NCBI RefSeq assembly: GCF_003201355.1
Contig: NZ_QICL01000009.1
Span: 62,001-126,000, forward strand
Length of the DNA stretch: 64,000 nt
From: Indolivaga alginatilytica
Lineage (GTDB): Bacteria > Bacteroidota > Bacteroidia > Bacteroidales > Dysgonomonadaceae
Direction of reading: 5' to 3'
The first letter of the stretch is position 1. Each line of letters opens with the position of its first letter. Position numbers and translations under genes: made by a program. Below are positions 56,140 through 64,000 of this stretch, piece by piece. Below the pieces are notes generated by a model. The model was not told the DNA's origin and ran no database searches. It saw nothing but the letters and a program-made list of their open reading frames with translations.

Positions 56140-58590
56140 TTATTTATTCTTGAATGTATATGTTATTCCTTTTTCTGTTTTCAGGTCGTATGTATATGAT
56201 TTTCTATTAGATGCAACAGCTAATTGTGCTTTATCGGAGATTATAGGTTGTTTTACTTCAGGTGTTGTAAAAATTGGATTTGTATTTGCTCCTTTTGCCT
56301 GTTTCAATCCTTTTATCTGTAATGGTGAATCGATCTTCAAACGACAATTTCCTCCGTTTCGAGATACTATTTTCAGAGACTCCACTTTTCCGTCTTTCCA
56401 ATCGATGTCTATTACAAAACCACCACGGGCAACAAGACCTTTGATGCTTCCTGTTTTCCAAACGCTAGGTAAAGCGGGCAATATGTAGATAAATCCGTCG
56501 TGACTTTGTACAAACATTTCAGCGATTCCGGCAGTACATCCAAAGTTACCGTCAATCTGAAAGGGTGGGTGAGCATCAAACATATTGCTGTAAGTTCCTC
56601 CTTTTTTCTTTTCGTTGGTTACTAAGTTTAATTGCTCTGTCAACAACTTATAGGCATGATCTCCATCTAAAAGGCGTGCCCAAAGACATACTTTCCATCC
56701 CATCGACCAACCTGTTGACGGATCGCCACGTTGAATCAGCGTATTTTTTGCCGCCTCGCTCAATTCGCGAGTGTGCAGCGGCGATATTTGGTTACTAGGG
56801 TATAATCCGTATAAATGTGATACATGGCGGTGCTTGTCTTCGGGTGAATCCCAATCGTATAGCCATTCCTGTAACTGACCATGTTGCCCTACTTGCATAG
56901 GAGGAAGTTTTACCCTTTTCATTCGCAATGTGTCTGCGAATGCTTTGTCTAACCCTAATATGTTGGCAGCATCTATTACATTCGAAAACAAATCGAATAC
57001 CAATTGGTTATCCATTGTCGTTCCTGCTGCTATTGTTGCTTTCAGATTACTGCCTGCATGAACATTTTCAGGTGAATTAGAGGGAGATACAACCAGCCAG
57101 CCATGATTGGGTTCTTCAATCAGAAAGTCTACAAAAAACATTGCTGCACCTTTCATCACTTGATAAACGTCTTGCAAGTATTTTTTATCACCTGTGTATA
57201 AATACCGATACCACAAATGTTGGCTTACCCATGCACCTCCGGTTGGCCACATACCAGATGCTGCCTGATCCACAGGGGCTGTGGTTCTCCATATATCCGT
57301 ATTGTGATGTAAAACCCATCCACGAGTGTGATACATCATCCTAGCAGTAGATTCTCCCGTTTCGGCAACCTCTTTTACGAGTTGTAACATTGGGTCGTGC
57401 ATCTCGCTTAGATTTGTTGATTCGGCAGGCCAATAGTTCATTTCTAAGTTTATATTGCAGGTATATTTACTATCCCAAGAGGGTAGGAGTCTGTCATTCC
57501 AGATTCCCTGTAAATTAGCAGGTTGGGTATTTGGTTGAGAAGATGAGATCAATAAATAACGTCCGAATTGGAAATATAGGGCTGCCAATTGAGGATCGAA
57601 TGTCTGTGCAAATTCTTTTATTCTGATATCAGTAGGTTTTAAGACTGCATCGGTTGTTCCTAAATTCAAGGAAACACGATCCATATATTGACGATAAAAA
57701 GCCGTATGGCTTTGTTTTGACAAGTCATAATTTTTCAGAATTGCATTATCAAGATATGTTTTACATTTCAGCGTTTTATCTCTCGATATATCTTTGTAGT
57801 TGACAAAATTAGTAGCGATAGCAATATAGATAATTGCTTCATCCGCATTCTCAATGCTGATTATATTATCTTTTACCTGATAAGTTCCTCCTACAATTTT
57901 GGGCTTTACTCTGGTTTCTAATTGAACTTTTCCGCTTTGCTTTTCGTGTGCAGGAGTGAGAGCCGATAATATAATCTGATTGTTATCAGAAGTATATTCT
58001 ACTTTCTCCTGTGGAGTTGTCAAAAATGCGTTACACGAAATACTTGCGGGTTTATCGGCTGTCAGTCGAACCATAATCACCTGATCGGTAAATGAGGTAA
58101 TAATTTCACGCTTAAAAGTTACGCCATTCACTTTATAGGTCACTGTTGCCAGAGCATCAGATATATCTAAGTCTCTGTAATAGTTTGTGTATTTATCGTG
58201 TCCCGGAAAAGAAATAAACAGGTCGCCCATCGTTTGATAAGGCATCCCGTGATTCTTTTTCGACATCAGTTTATCATTCGCTAATTGTTGAGCTTCAACA
58301 TATCTCTTGTCAAAAATAAGCTTGCGAACTTCTTGTAAAACTTCTGGGGCTACTTCATGAGCATTATTGTTAGGAGAACCTGCCCAAATAGTTTCTTCAT
58401 TTAATTGCAAGTGTTCTACTGAAGATACACCAAATACCATCGTACCTAAACGTCCGTTACCCAGTGGGAGGGCTTCGTTCCAATCGGCAGCGGGTTTGTT
58501 GTACCACAAGCGTAAATTGTCGTTATCCTTTGCTGTCATCCATTGAGATGAAAAGCATAGTAAGATTAAGAGATATACGAGTTTTTTCAT
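56140..58590 (-). CDS. GH95 alpha-L-fucosidase / alpha-L-galactosidase
   Basis: I start at the ATG at 58590 (816 aa), which gives the signal peptide MKKLVYLLILLCFSSQWMTA. An in-frame TTG 36 bases further upstream would overlap the preceding gene. The N-terminal domain has RLWYNKPAADWNEALPLGNG and GVSSVEHLQLNEETIWAG. The alpha/alpha barrel has LEMNYWPAEST, HHNTDIWRTTAP and GNFGCTAGIAEM, all standard GH95 motifs. GH95 enzymes remove alpha-1,2-L-fucose, including from xyloglucan. In the B. thetaiotaomicron RG-II system the GH95 member (BT1010) takes L-galactose from chain A. The adjacent fuc operon means released fucose could be used directly. Confidence 0.9.
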   Translation of the reverse strand: MKKLVYLLILLCFSSQWMTAKDNDNLRLWYNKPAADWNEALPLGNGRLGTMVFGVSSVEHLQLNEETIWAGSPNNNAHEVAPEVLQEVRKLIFDKRYVEAQQLANDKLMSKKNHGMPYQTMGDLFISFPGHDKYTNYYRDLDISDALATVTYKVNGVTFKREIITSFTDQVIMVRLTADKPASISCNAFLTTPQEKVEYTSDNNQIILSALTPAHEKQSGKVQLETRVKPKIVGGTYQVKDNIISIENADEAIIYIAIATNFVNYKDISRDKTLKCKTYLDNAILKNYDLSKQSHTAFYRQYMDRVSLNLGTTDAVLKPTDIRIKEFAQTFDPQLAALYFQFGRYLLISSSQPNTQPANLQGIWNDRLLPSWDSKYTCNINLEMNYWPAESTNLSEMHDPMLQLVKEVAETGESTARMMYHTRGWVLHHNTDIWRTTAPVDQAASGMWPTGGAWVSQHLWYRYLYTGDKKYLQDVYQVMKGAAMFFVDFLIEEPNHGWLVVSPSNSPENVHAGSNLKATIAAGTTMDNQLVFDLFSNVIDAANILGLDKAFADTLRMKRVKLPPMQVGQHGQLQEWLYDWDSPEDKHRHVSHLYGLYPSNQISPLHTRELSEAAKNTLIQRGDPSTGWSMGWKVCLWARLLDGDHAYKLLTEQLNLVTNEKKKGGTYSNMFDAHPPFQIDGNFGCTAGIAEMFVQSHDGFIYILPALPSVWKTGSIKGLVARGGFVIDIDWKDGKVESLKIVSRNGGNCRLKIDSPLQIKGLKQAKGANTNPIFTTPEVKQPIISDKAQLAVASNRKSYTYDLKTEKGITYTFKNK

Positions 58591-58615
58591 GGTTGCTTTA
58601 TTTAAGATATAAGGT

Positions 58616-60016
58616 TTATTTTTCAATGCCTACTTGTCTCAAAACATTCATCAAGGCTTCTTTTCCTTTTATGGCATTTAGAGGAAGATTCTCTCCATTT
58701 TTACCGAAAGCATACATTTGCCATTCTTTCTCGATGGTTATTGTACTTTCATCGTATTGACCCTCTTTATTTTTAAGCATTTCGGCATTTAACCCGAATT
58801 TTTCAGCTATAAAATCATACGCTGCTATCCTTTTAGAGAACCCGTAGTCGTGCCCTTCCTCAGGTAAGTGAACATTCTTTACGTTATCAGTAGCGCCATA
58901 AAATCCGTAAATCCGTTTTATAAAAGGATATTCTAAAGCAGGAACACTACTTGACCAATCTTTACCATCTGAGATTATTAATTGGGGTTTAGGTGCAAAT
59001 ATGGCTGCAACTTCAGCATTATTAGTACGGTTTCCACATAAATGAGTGGGCATACCGTTTTCGCATGGACAGCCTCCATTGAAATGCGATGCTAGCATTA
59101 CTACAGGAATACTCAAACTAATCCGATCGTCTATGGCCGACATCATCATCGTCATGCTGCCACCTCCCGATCCTCCTGTGATCCCTACACGAGAAGAATC
59201 TGACTCTTTGAGGGTTAAGAGATAATCGAGTATTCGTATAGCATTTAATGTTTGTATAGAGTGTGCCGCACTTAAACGATGTAATGTACCATCAAATTGT
59301 AGTAGGCTTTCTCCCCACGCAAAAATATCCCAAGAGGCGGAAATGATACCCATACGAGCTTGCATAGCACATCGTTTTTGTTGGTCTTCACGATACCTGC
59401 CAAGTCCGAAATGTCCATTGGGATTTAGTATAACGGGACATTTACCTTTTATTTTTGAAGGTTTATAAATAGATCCACAAACATATATACCAGGTAATGT
59501 TTCAATTGCAAAATTCTCAACTGTATATCCGTTGTATTTTCTTTTAGCTGTCAGTATAACCTTAGAATCTGGTTTTTCGGGTAATGGCGATAACCTTAAA
59601 GCTTCTCTAAAGCAGGGGGTAAGTTCAGTTTTACGTTTTTCCCAGCTTGCTTTATCGTTATATTGTGATTCGAGATATGCCAGAAACTTTTCTCCTTGAG
59701 CAACATTTGTTCTGGCATATTCAAACGATTTTATTTTATACTTATCGTTATCCATAACAAAAGTATAATCGAAAGGAGCCAGCACAGCATATAGACTTTC
59801 TTCTACACTCCATGGTTTGATTCTCCAATCAGCATAATTCAAGACTTTATCGTCTATCATTTTATTATCATACTTAATTTTGATATTGAATTGTAGCTCA
59901 ATATCTGCCAAAACGTCTTTGAGAGGACGTGCATAAGAATCGTCTGCTGTTTGTGCAAACAATGCAGATGAAATAATAATTAATTGAAATAAGAGGATAG
60001 TTGTCAGTTTTCTCAT
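58616..60016 (-). CDS. Secreted alpha/beta-hydrolase esterase with N-terminal STN-like domain
   Basis: 466 residues with a signal peptide (to about residue 22, FAQ). Residues about 27-97 resemble the STN/DUF4974 small domain found on TonB receptors and anti-sigma factors (LADIELQFNIKIKYDN, then VEESLYAVLAPFDYTFVMDN, then YKI). The alpha/beta-hydrolase fold follows, with Ser283 in GITGGSGGGSM, an acid at Asp350 or Asp353 (SDGKDWS) and His389 in EEGHDYG. A cysteine-rich loop GGCPCENGMPTHLCGN lies at 314-329. The RG-II locus of B. thetaiotaomicron includes an alpha/beta-hydrolase pectin methylesterase (BT1017, CE19 as I recall), the best guess here; an acetyl esterase is the alternative. Its start overlaps the GH28 stop (ATGA). 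Confidence 0.72.
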   Translation of the reverse strand: MRKLTTILLFQLIIISSALFAQTADDSYARPLKDVLADIELQFNIKIKYDNKMIDDKVLNYADWRIKPWSVEESLYAVLAPFDYTFVMDNDKYKIKSFEYARTNVAQGEKFLAYLESQYNDKASWEKRKTELTPCFREALRLSPLPEKPDSKVILTAKRKYNGYTVENFAIETLPGIYVCGSIYKPSKIKGKCPVILNPNGHFGLGRYREDQQKRCAMQARMGIISASWDIFAWGESLLQFDGTLHRLSAAHSIQTLNAIRILDYLLTLKESDSSRVGITGGSGGGSMTMMMSAIDDRISLSIPVVMLASHFNGGCPCENGMPTHLCGNRTNNAEVAAIFAPKPQLIISDGKDWSSSVPALEYPFIKRIYGFYGATDNVKNVHLPEEGHDYGFSKRIAAYDFIAEKFGLNAEMLKNKEGQYDESTITIEKEWQMYAFGKNGENLPLNAIKGKEALMNVLRQVGIEK

Positions 60017-61599
60017 TGCTCTATAATTATTGCATTCGAGTTCAAGTTTTGTCCTTTCTCAATGCTTTGATTCAATCTCTTAAGGTAATTCCCCATTAAT
60101 ATAACATTGTTGGTACTTGCGCCGTCTGCTTTAAGGAAAGATTTGCTTCCTGCTAAGGGAAAACATCCTCTAATGAAAATGTCTTTTACATCAGTGAGAG
60201 ATATAAGACTTTTCTCTGAGTTAGGTTGCAACGTATATACATTGTTCATCTGAATATTTTCAGAATTTTTGATTGTAAACGAAGGACTCAAGGTTGCATT
60301 TACCTGTACATCGGTAAATGTAAGGTCTTTCGATTTATCAATGTCGAATCCTGTTTTAGCATCGATATTAATATCTGTAAAAGTTATATTCGAAATGGGA
60401 GCTTCTTCGATTCCCCATATAGTACAGGCTGCATTTACATCAGAGCCTGTAACATTTGAGAAATGAATGTTTCTGAATATCGGTGTCCTTTCAGATAGTG
60501 GCTCGGCAGGAACATCCGAATAAAAAAGATTCAAAGTAATTGCCTCTTTTTTGATGTTTTTCATCACCACATTACTCACTCTTATTTCTTCCACTATTCC
60601 GCCTCGTCCTCTGGTCGATTTAATGCGTATACCTCTGTCGGTACCATCGAAAATACAGTTTGATATGGTTATTTTGCGAACATCGCCTGACATTTCGCTA
60701 CCGATAACAACACCTCCATGGCCTGCTAACATTGTACAGTTTGTAATGGTTACATTTTCACAAGGTGTAGCATATTCACGCCCTTGAAGGTCACGTCCCG
60801 ATTTCAAGGTGATGCAATCATCACCTACGCTGATATGACAATCCGAGATATGTACATCTTTACACGATGAAGGATTTATACCATCTGTGTTTGGAGAGTA
60901 AGGATTAAAAATAGATACTCCCTTAATGGTTATATTTTCACAAAACTCAGGGTTGATTGTCCAGAAAGGAGAATTTTCGATTGTAATTCCTTCAATAAGT
61001 ATATTTTTACTCTTATACATCTGGATGAAAGGTGGGCGAAAGAATTTCTTTGCAAGTGTTCTTTTCCAATCCGACTGTTCTTCAATCTTAAGGTTTGGAT
61101 TTTCGTTATCCCATAATTCTTGTAGAGGAGCTACTCTTTTTAAAAGTGGTGCATACTTTTCAATACCATCCATTGCCCACGCTACATGCCACCAATAAGC
61201 TCCGTTTCCATCAATCTTCCCTCTGCCTTTGATGGTAATATTTTCTTTCTCATAGGCATAAAATAGAGGATGAAAACTTTTCATCACAACACCTTCGTAT
61301 CGCATTTCTACAAACGGTGTATACTCTTCGTACTCACCCGAGAATAGAATTGTAGCACCGGATTCAATATCAATTGTAATATTACTTTCAAGCTTGATAG
61401 GACCTGTTAGATATGTTCCTGCAGGAAAATATAAAGTCCCCCCTCCATCGGAAGTCAGCTCATCAATAGCTTTTTTTATTATTTGTGTATTTGAGGTTTT
61501 CCCATCGGATTTTCCTCCAAACGAAATAAGGTTAATCGTTTTAGCATTACTGCAAAAAAATACACTTAAAAAATAAATTGTTAATAATAATTTTTTCAT
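60013..61599 (-). CDS. GH28 polygalacturonase-type enzyme
   Basis: 528 residues with a signal peptide (to about residue 19, CSNA). A right-handed beta-helix carries all four GH28 active-site motifs: NTD at 237-239, the DD pair 260-261 in SVGDDCITLKSG, GHG at 293-295 and RIK at 325-327. It hydrolyses alpha-1,4 bonds to galacturonic acid, as an exo- or endo-polygalacturonase on homogalacturonan or as a rhamnogalacturonan hydrolase. The insert around residues 130-190 (GAYWWHVAW ... FFRPPFIQM) suggests an exo-acting pocket, which is inference. It is the first enzyme gene after the LacI regulator, 63 bases downstream, and overlaps the esterase gene by four bases. Confidence 0.93.
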   Translation of the reverse strand: MKKLLLTIYFLSVFFCSNAKTINLISFGGKSDGKTSNTQIIKKAIDELTSDGGGTLYFPAGTYLTGPIKLESNITIDIESGATILFSGEYEEYTPFVEMRYEGVVMKSFHPLFYAYEKENITIKGRGKIDGNGAYWWHVAWAMDGIEKYAPLLKRVAPLQELWDNENPNLKIEEQSDWKRTLAKKFFRPPFIQMYKSKNILIEGITIENSPFWTINPEFCENITIKGVSIFNPYSPNTDGINPSSCKDVHISDCHISVGDDCITLKSGRDLQGREYATPCENVTITNCTMLAGHGGVVIGSEMSGDVRKITISNCIFDGTDRGIRIKSTRGRGGIVEEIRVSNVVMKNIKKEAITLNLFYSDVPAEPLSERTPIFRNIHFSNVTGSDVNAACTIWGIEEAPISNITFTDINIDAKTGFDIDKSKDLTFTDVQVNATLSPSFTIKNSENIQMNNVYTLQPNSEKSLISLTDVKDIFIRGCFPLAGSKSFLKADGASTNNVILMGNYLKRLNQSIEKGQNLNSNAIIIEQ

Positions 61600-61662
61600 T
61601 ATATCTTATACGTGTTTCTATTTAATACCAGAGGTTAAGTTGTTTAAATTAATATACTTATG

Positions 61663-62655
61663 TTAACTATGTAAGCTAGCTTGAAGTTCTATTTTTTCGG
61701 ACGTATTTGATTTGTTTACAATTTTATTTACTAATATATCTATGGCTCTTCTCCCCATTTCGGGTAGAGGTTGCATCATGTAAGGAACATCATAATTTAC
61801 AAAATCAAATATTTCATTTCTATCAAAACTCATCAGGTTTACTTTCTTAAAAATATTTTTATCTGTTTCTTGCATATATTTTATTCCTGCCACACAAACA
61901 CTATCCGTAGAGAAGAATATACCGTCCAGATCTTTTATTTTAAGCAGATCGTTAATGGCATTGTTTGTATCTTCTGTGATATTTTCATAGTTTACTTCTT
62001 TAATTAGTCCGGCATCAAATATATTGGCATTTTGCACAGCTTCTACATACCCACGTTTACGTTCGGCCATATGATGAAGTTTATTTTTATAAGTAAGCAA
62101 TGCTATTTTTTTACACCCTAAAGCTATCAGATGTCGGGTAGCTAAATAGGAAGTCTGATGATTGTCAATCATTACATGGCTTGTTTCGATAGCAGGAAAA
62201 CATCTGTCGAGTAATACAACCGGAATCTTAGACTTAACAAGTTTAGCTATATACTCTTCGCCATTCTCAGTTGGAACTATTATGAATCCATCCACTTGTC
62301 TGCTTTGAAGTGTTTGTATCATCTTTTCCATTTTTGATGTATCTTCATTCGTATTGGTTATAACAATAGTATATCCTAGTTTCTCGGCATATTCTTGTAT
62401 ATGAAACGCTAGAGTAGCAAAGAATATATTGGATATATCGGCTACAATGAGTCCTATTGTTTCTGAGCGACCAATCCTTAAACTTCGAGCCAGATTATTA
62501 GGCTCATAATTCAATTCTTTGGCTTTTGCTCTGATCTTTTCAGCCATTTCAAATCCTACACGCCCTTCCTTTTCTTTGCCATTGATAACTAACGAAACTG
62601 TGGCGTTAGAAACGCCTAATGCTATTGCAATATCTTTGATAGAAACTCGTGCCAT
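61663..62655 (-). CDS. LacI-family transcriptional regulator
   Basis: 330 residues. The N-terminal helix-turn-helix (VSIKDIAIALGVSNATVSLVIN) and hinge (about 45-60, EPNNLARSLR) are followed by a periplasmic-binding-protein-like effector domain (ETIGLIVADISNIFFATLA; VDGFIIVPT; VVLLDRCFP; DGIFFSTDSVCVAG). It is cytoplasmic. It shares strand with the whole downstream enzyme cluster and sits 63 bases before GH28, so it probably regulates this cluster in response to a sugar or sugar acid and may be co-transcribed with it. RG-II loci are more usually described with HTCS or sigma/anti-sigma control, so a LacI switch is notable. Confidence 0.9.
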   Translation of the reverse strand: MARVSIKDIAIALGVSNATVSLVINGKEKEGRVGFEMAEKIRAKAKELNYEPNNLARSLRIGRSETIGLIVADISNIFFATLAFHIQEYAEKLGYTIVITNTNEDTSKMEKMIQTLQSRQVDGFIIVPTENGEEYIAKLVKSKIPVVLLDRCFPAIETSHVMIDNHQTSYLATRHLIALGCKKIALLTYKNKLHHMAERKRGYVEAVQNANIFDAGLIKEVNYENITEDTNNAINDLLKIKDLDGIFFSTDSVCVAGIKYMQETDKNIFKKVNLMSFDRNEIFDFVNYDVPYMMQPLPEMGRRAIDILVNKIVNKSNTSEKIELQASLHS

Positions 62656-62684
62656 TGTTGTGCTATTTATAGTTTTCGATTTTA

Positions 62685-62713
62685 CAAAAATATCAGATTA
62701 AACGTTTTAGCAA
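62685..62713 (-). promoter_or_regulatory. LacI-gene promoter with overlapping palindromic operator candidate
   Basis: On the minus strand TATTTTTG (62685-62692) matches the -7 consensus TAnnTTTG. A TTG (complement of 62711-62713) lies 18 bases upstream of it, close to the expected spacing. Between them is AAACGTTT (62700-62707), a perfect CG-centred palindrome of the kind LacI-family proteins bind. The arrangement suggests autorepression. A related AAAACGTT occurs at 25493-25500 upstream of the DUF5703 gene. Confidence 0.5.
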
Positions 62714-62813
62714 GGTGTTTTTGTTATGTTATGAAACATGGATTACTAAAACCCTTCTAATAATTATTTCTATGGCTATCATATCTATGTAACGATTACT
62801 GTCTATTGTTGAG

Positions 62814-62860
62814 CTTTCTTATAGCTTTGACTGTATACACTAACCAAAGCTATAAGAAGG
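62814..62860 (-). terminator. Hairpin after the rightmost GH2 gene
   Basis: CTTATAGCTTTG at 62818-62829 pairs perfectly with CAAAGCTATAAG at 62845-62856, and the stem extends a further four pairs with one wobble. It lies just beyond the GH2 stop codon and before the LacI promoter, so it probably ends the upstream transcript, though no long U-run follows. The rest of the 214-bp spacer holds the LacI promoter. Confidence 0.55.
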
Positions 62861-62869
62861 TTTATGACC

Positions 62870-64000
62870 TTATTGCCCAAATTCGGTTTGTTGCCTTTCA
62901 ACTTCATCTAAAGCTTTTTTTCGTTCTTCTTCTGAAAGTTGTCTGTTAAAGCTTCGCTGATATGCTTCACTGCTATTTTTATTAACTGTCGGTTTATCTA
63001 AAAATAATAGATTACGATTTGTGGCGATTGTCTCAAATTCTATATCAGCCGGGGTAGGGGCATGTTCCCCTTCAAATAATACACGGGCATGCACCTTTAT
63101 TTTACCGGGAGTTATAGTTGATCTTATCAAAACGGGGGCAGAACCAAACTCTACTGTCCGTGGATTTGCTCCTATTTGCGAACCTCCAATTATTTCGCCT
63201 TCGCCTTCTATCGTAAATAAAATCTGCTCTTTAGCTAATCTGCGCACATTACCTTCATCATCGGTAACCTCGCATATAACGGGGACAAAATCAGAGCCGT
63301 CAGCATATAATTGTCTTCCTTCGTTATCTATTCTCAAACTCAATTTAGTAGAGCGTCTCGATGGCTTTTTAGTTGTAGAGCATACTACTTTACCATCTAT
63401 AAGACCTTCTGCAACAAAGGTTACCTTTTGCCATTGCTTTTGTACATATGGATATTCTCTCATAGAATTGAAATCATAAACATTCTTGAAAATAACCGGA
63501 GGATGGGGCATTCCATATTGAGCCTTTTGTACTTTCTGAGTTAAAGTATCTTTTCCGTAGACAATCAGTCTGACTTCGTCGCAATTAGTAAATATGGTTA
63601 CATCCTGATCTGAGAAAGGAGAAATTTCATGTGCGATAAATATCATTGGACCAGTTTCCGATAATGGATGTTTAAGGTCGGCATCAACCTGACTCTTGAA
63701 CATGTAATATGAATATTTGGGTTGACGGAAAGCATCCATTAGTCCACCCCAATATGGGTCAGGATGATAACCTCGCTGGTGATCGAAAGGATGCCATAAT
63801 GCACCTCCTATAAACTGATCGCTTTGTGTATACATCTCATTGTAAGCTTTCGCCAGCTGCAAAGCCTGAACAACCTGAGGTCTTTCGCCCCAACTGCGAG
63901 ATGCTCTGTTGTTAGTATTGTGTGCATACCAATCATCTACATTTTCACCAAATTCGCGTGTAAATATACACTGCTTATAGTTACCTACATCTTTAGGCCA
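62870..64000 (-). CDS. GH2 glycosidase, N-terminal part outside the window
   Basis: The frame is open from base 64000 to the stop at 62870 (376 residues present); the N-terminus and the acid/base region lie beyond the edge. The visible part begins in the GH2 barrel with the nucleophile region TREFGENVDDW (Glu codon at 63953-63955) and continues through GALWHPFDHQRGY and KYSYYMFKSQV. It then enters C-terminal Ig-like domains of the DUF4982/Big type (SPFSDQDVTIFTNCDEVRL; LSLRIDNEGRQLYADGSDFV). It resembles the large Bacteroidales GH2 enzymes with extra sandwich domains. Substrate is unknown. A hairpin separates it from the LacI gene, so it may belong to another transcript of the same pectin region. 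Confidence 0.85.
   Translation of the reverse strand, partial: WPKDVGNYKQCIFTREFGENVDDWYAHNTNNRASRSWGERPQVVQALQLAKAYNEMYTQSDQFIGGALWHPFDHQRGYHPDPYWGGLMDAFRQPKYSYYMFKSQVDADLKHPLSETGPMIFIAHEISPFSDQDVTIFTNCDEVRLIVYGKDTLTQKVQKAQYGMPHPPVIFKNVYDFNSMREYPYVQKQWQKVTFVAEGLIDGKVVCSTTKKPSRRSTKLSLRIDNEGRQLYADGSDFVPVICEVTDDEGNVRRLAKEQILFTIEGEGEIIGGSQIGANPRTVEFGSAPVLIRSTITPGKIKVHARVLFEGEHAPTPADIEFETIATNRNLLFLDKPTVNKNSSEAYQRSFNRQLSEEERKKALDEVERQQTEFGQ

Noticed and set aside
58591-58626. Upstream TTG start for the GH95 gene
   Set aside because: It would overlap the preceding esterase gene and put 12 residues before a normal signal peptide that begins with its own ATG.
63021-63479. 152-codon open frame on the plus strand
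   Set aside because: Antisense to the C-terminal Ig-like domains of the right-edge GH2 gene; no promoter or family features.

Overview
The window is chromosomal DNA from an AT-rich member of the Bacteroidales. The evidence is a SusC/SusD pair, a hybrid two-component regulator, Bacteroidetes-type -7 boxes (TAnnTTTG), lipoprotein signals followed by acidic residues, and a very dense set of glycoside hydrolases. The genus cannot be fixed from the sequence alone; a Dysgonomonas- or Bacteroides-like gut or plant-fibre degrader fits. I see no tRNA, rRNA, CRISPR array or insertion sequence.

Left block (1-16545) is a xyloglucan utilization locus. A divergent, truncated hybrid two-component sensor (1-3054, minus) faces a plus-strand operon: GH31 alpha-xylosidase with PA14 insert, SusC, SusD, a surface-glycan-binding-type lipoprotein, a BACON-GH5 endo-xyloglucanase and a GH2 beta-galactosidase. 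An internal hairpin precedes susC and a terminator-like hairpin separates the binding proteins from the GH5 gene.

Centre block (16638-23110) is an L-fucose catabolic operon, minus strand, in the order fucI-fucA-kinase-fucP. A divergent AraC-type regulator adjoins it. It would take up and metabolise fucose released by either flanking locus: fucose decorates xyloglucan, and fucose and L-galactose occur in rhamnogalacturonan II (RG-II).

Right block (23167-62655) is about 39 kb of minus-strand genes that I read as an RG-II (complex pectin) degradation cluster. It runs from a LacI regulator through GH28, an esterase, GH95, GH140 apiosidase, a GH78/BNR-propeller/TIM-barrel fusion, GH141, a second GH78, GH127, a GH138-like lipoprotein, a GH43-like/GH2/malectin/CBM fusion, two more GH2 enzymes, GH106, a sialate-O-acetylesterase-family esterase and a DUF5703-type protein. 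The combination GH140 + GH141 + GH106 + GH127 + GH95 + GH138-like is the signature of RG-II loci known from Bacteroides thetaiotaomicron. No SusC/SusD pair for this cluster lies in the window. A further minus-strand GH2 gene runs off the right edge.

The least ordinary items are: the 1536-residue GH78-sialidase-like-TIM protein, which could dismantle the Rha-Kdo side chain of RG-II; the 1483-residue GH43-GH2-malectin-CBM protein; a secreted esterase carrying an STN-like N-terminal domain; a 57-bp intergenic inverted-repeat element in several states of decay within the right cluster; and a TTGGTAT-containing motif recurring at the fucose regulatory regions.
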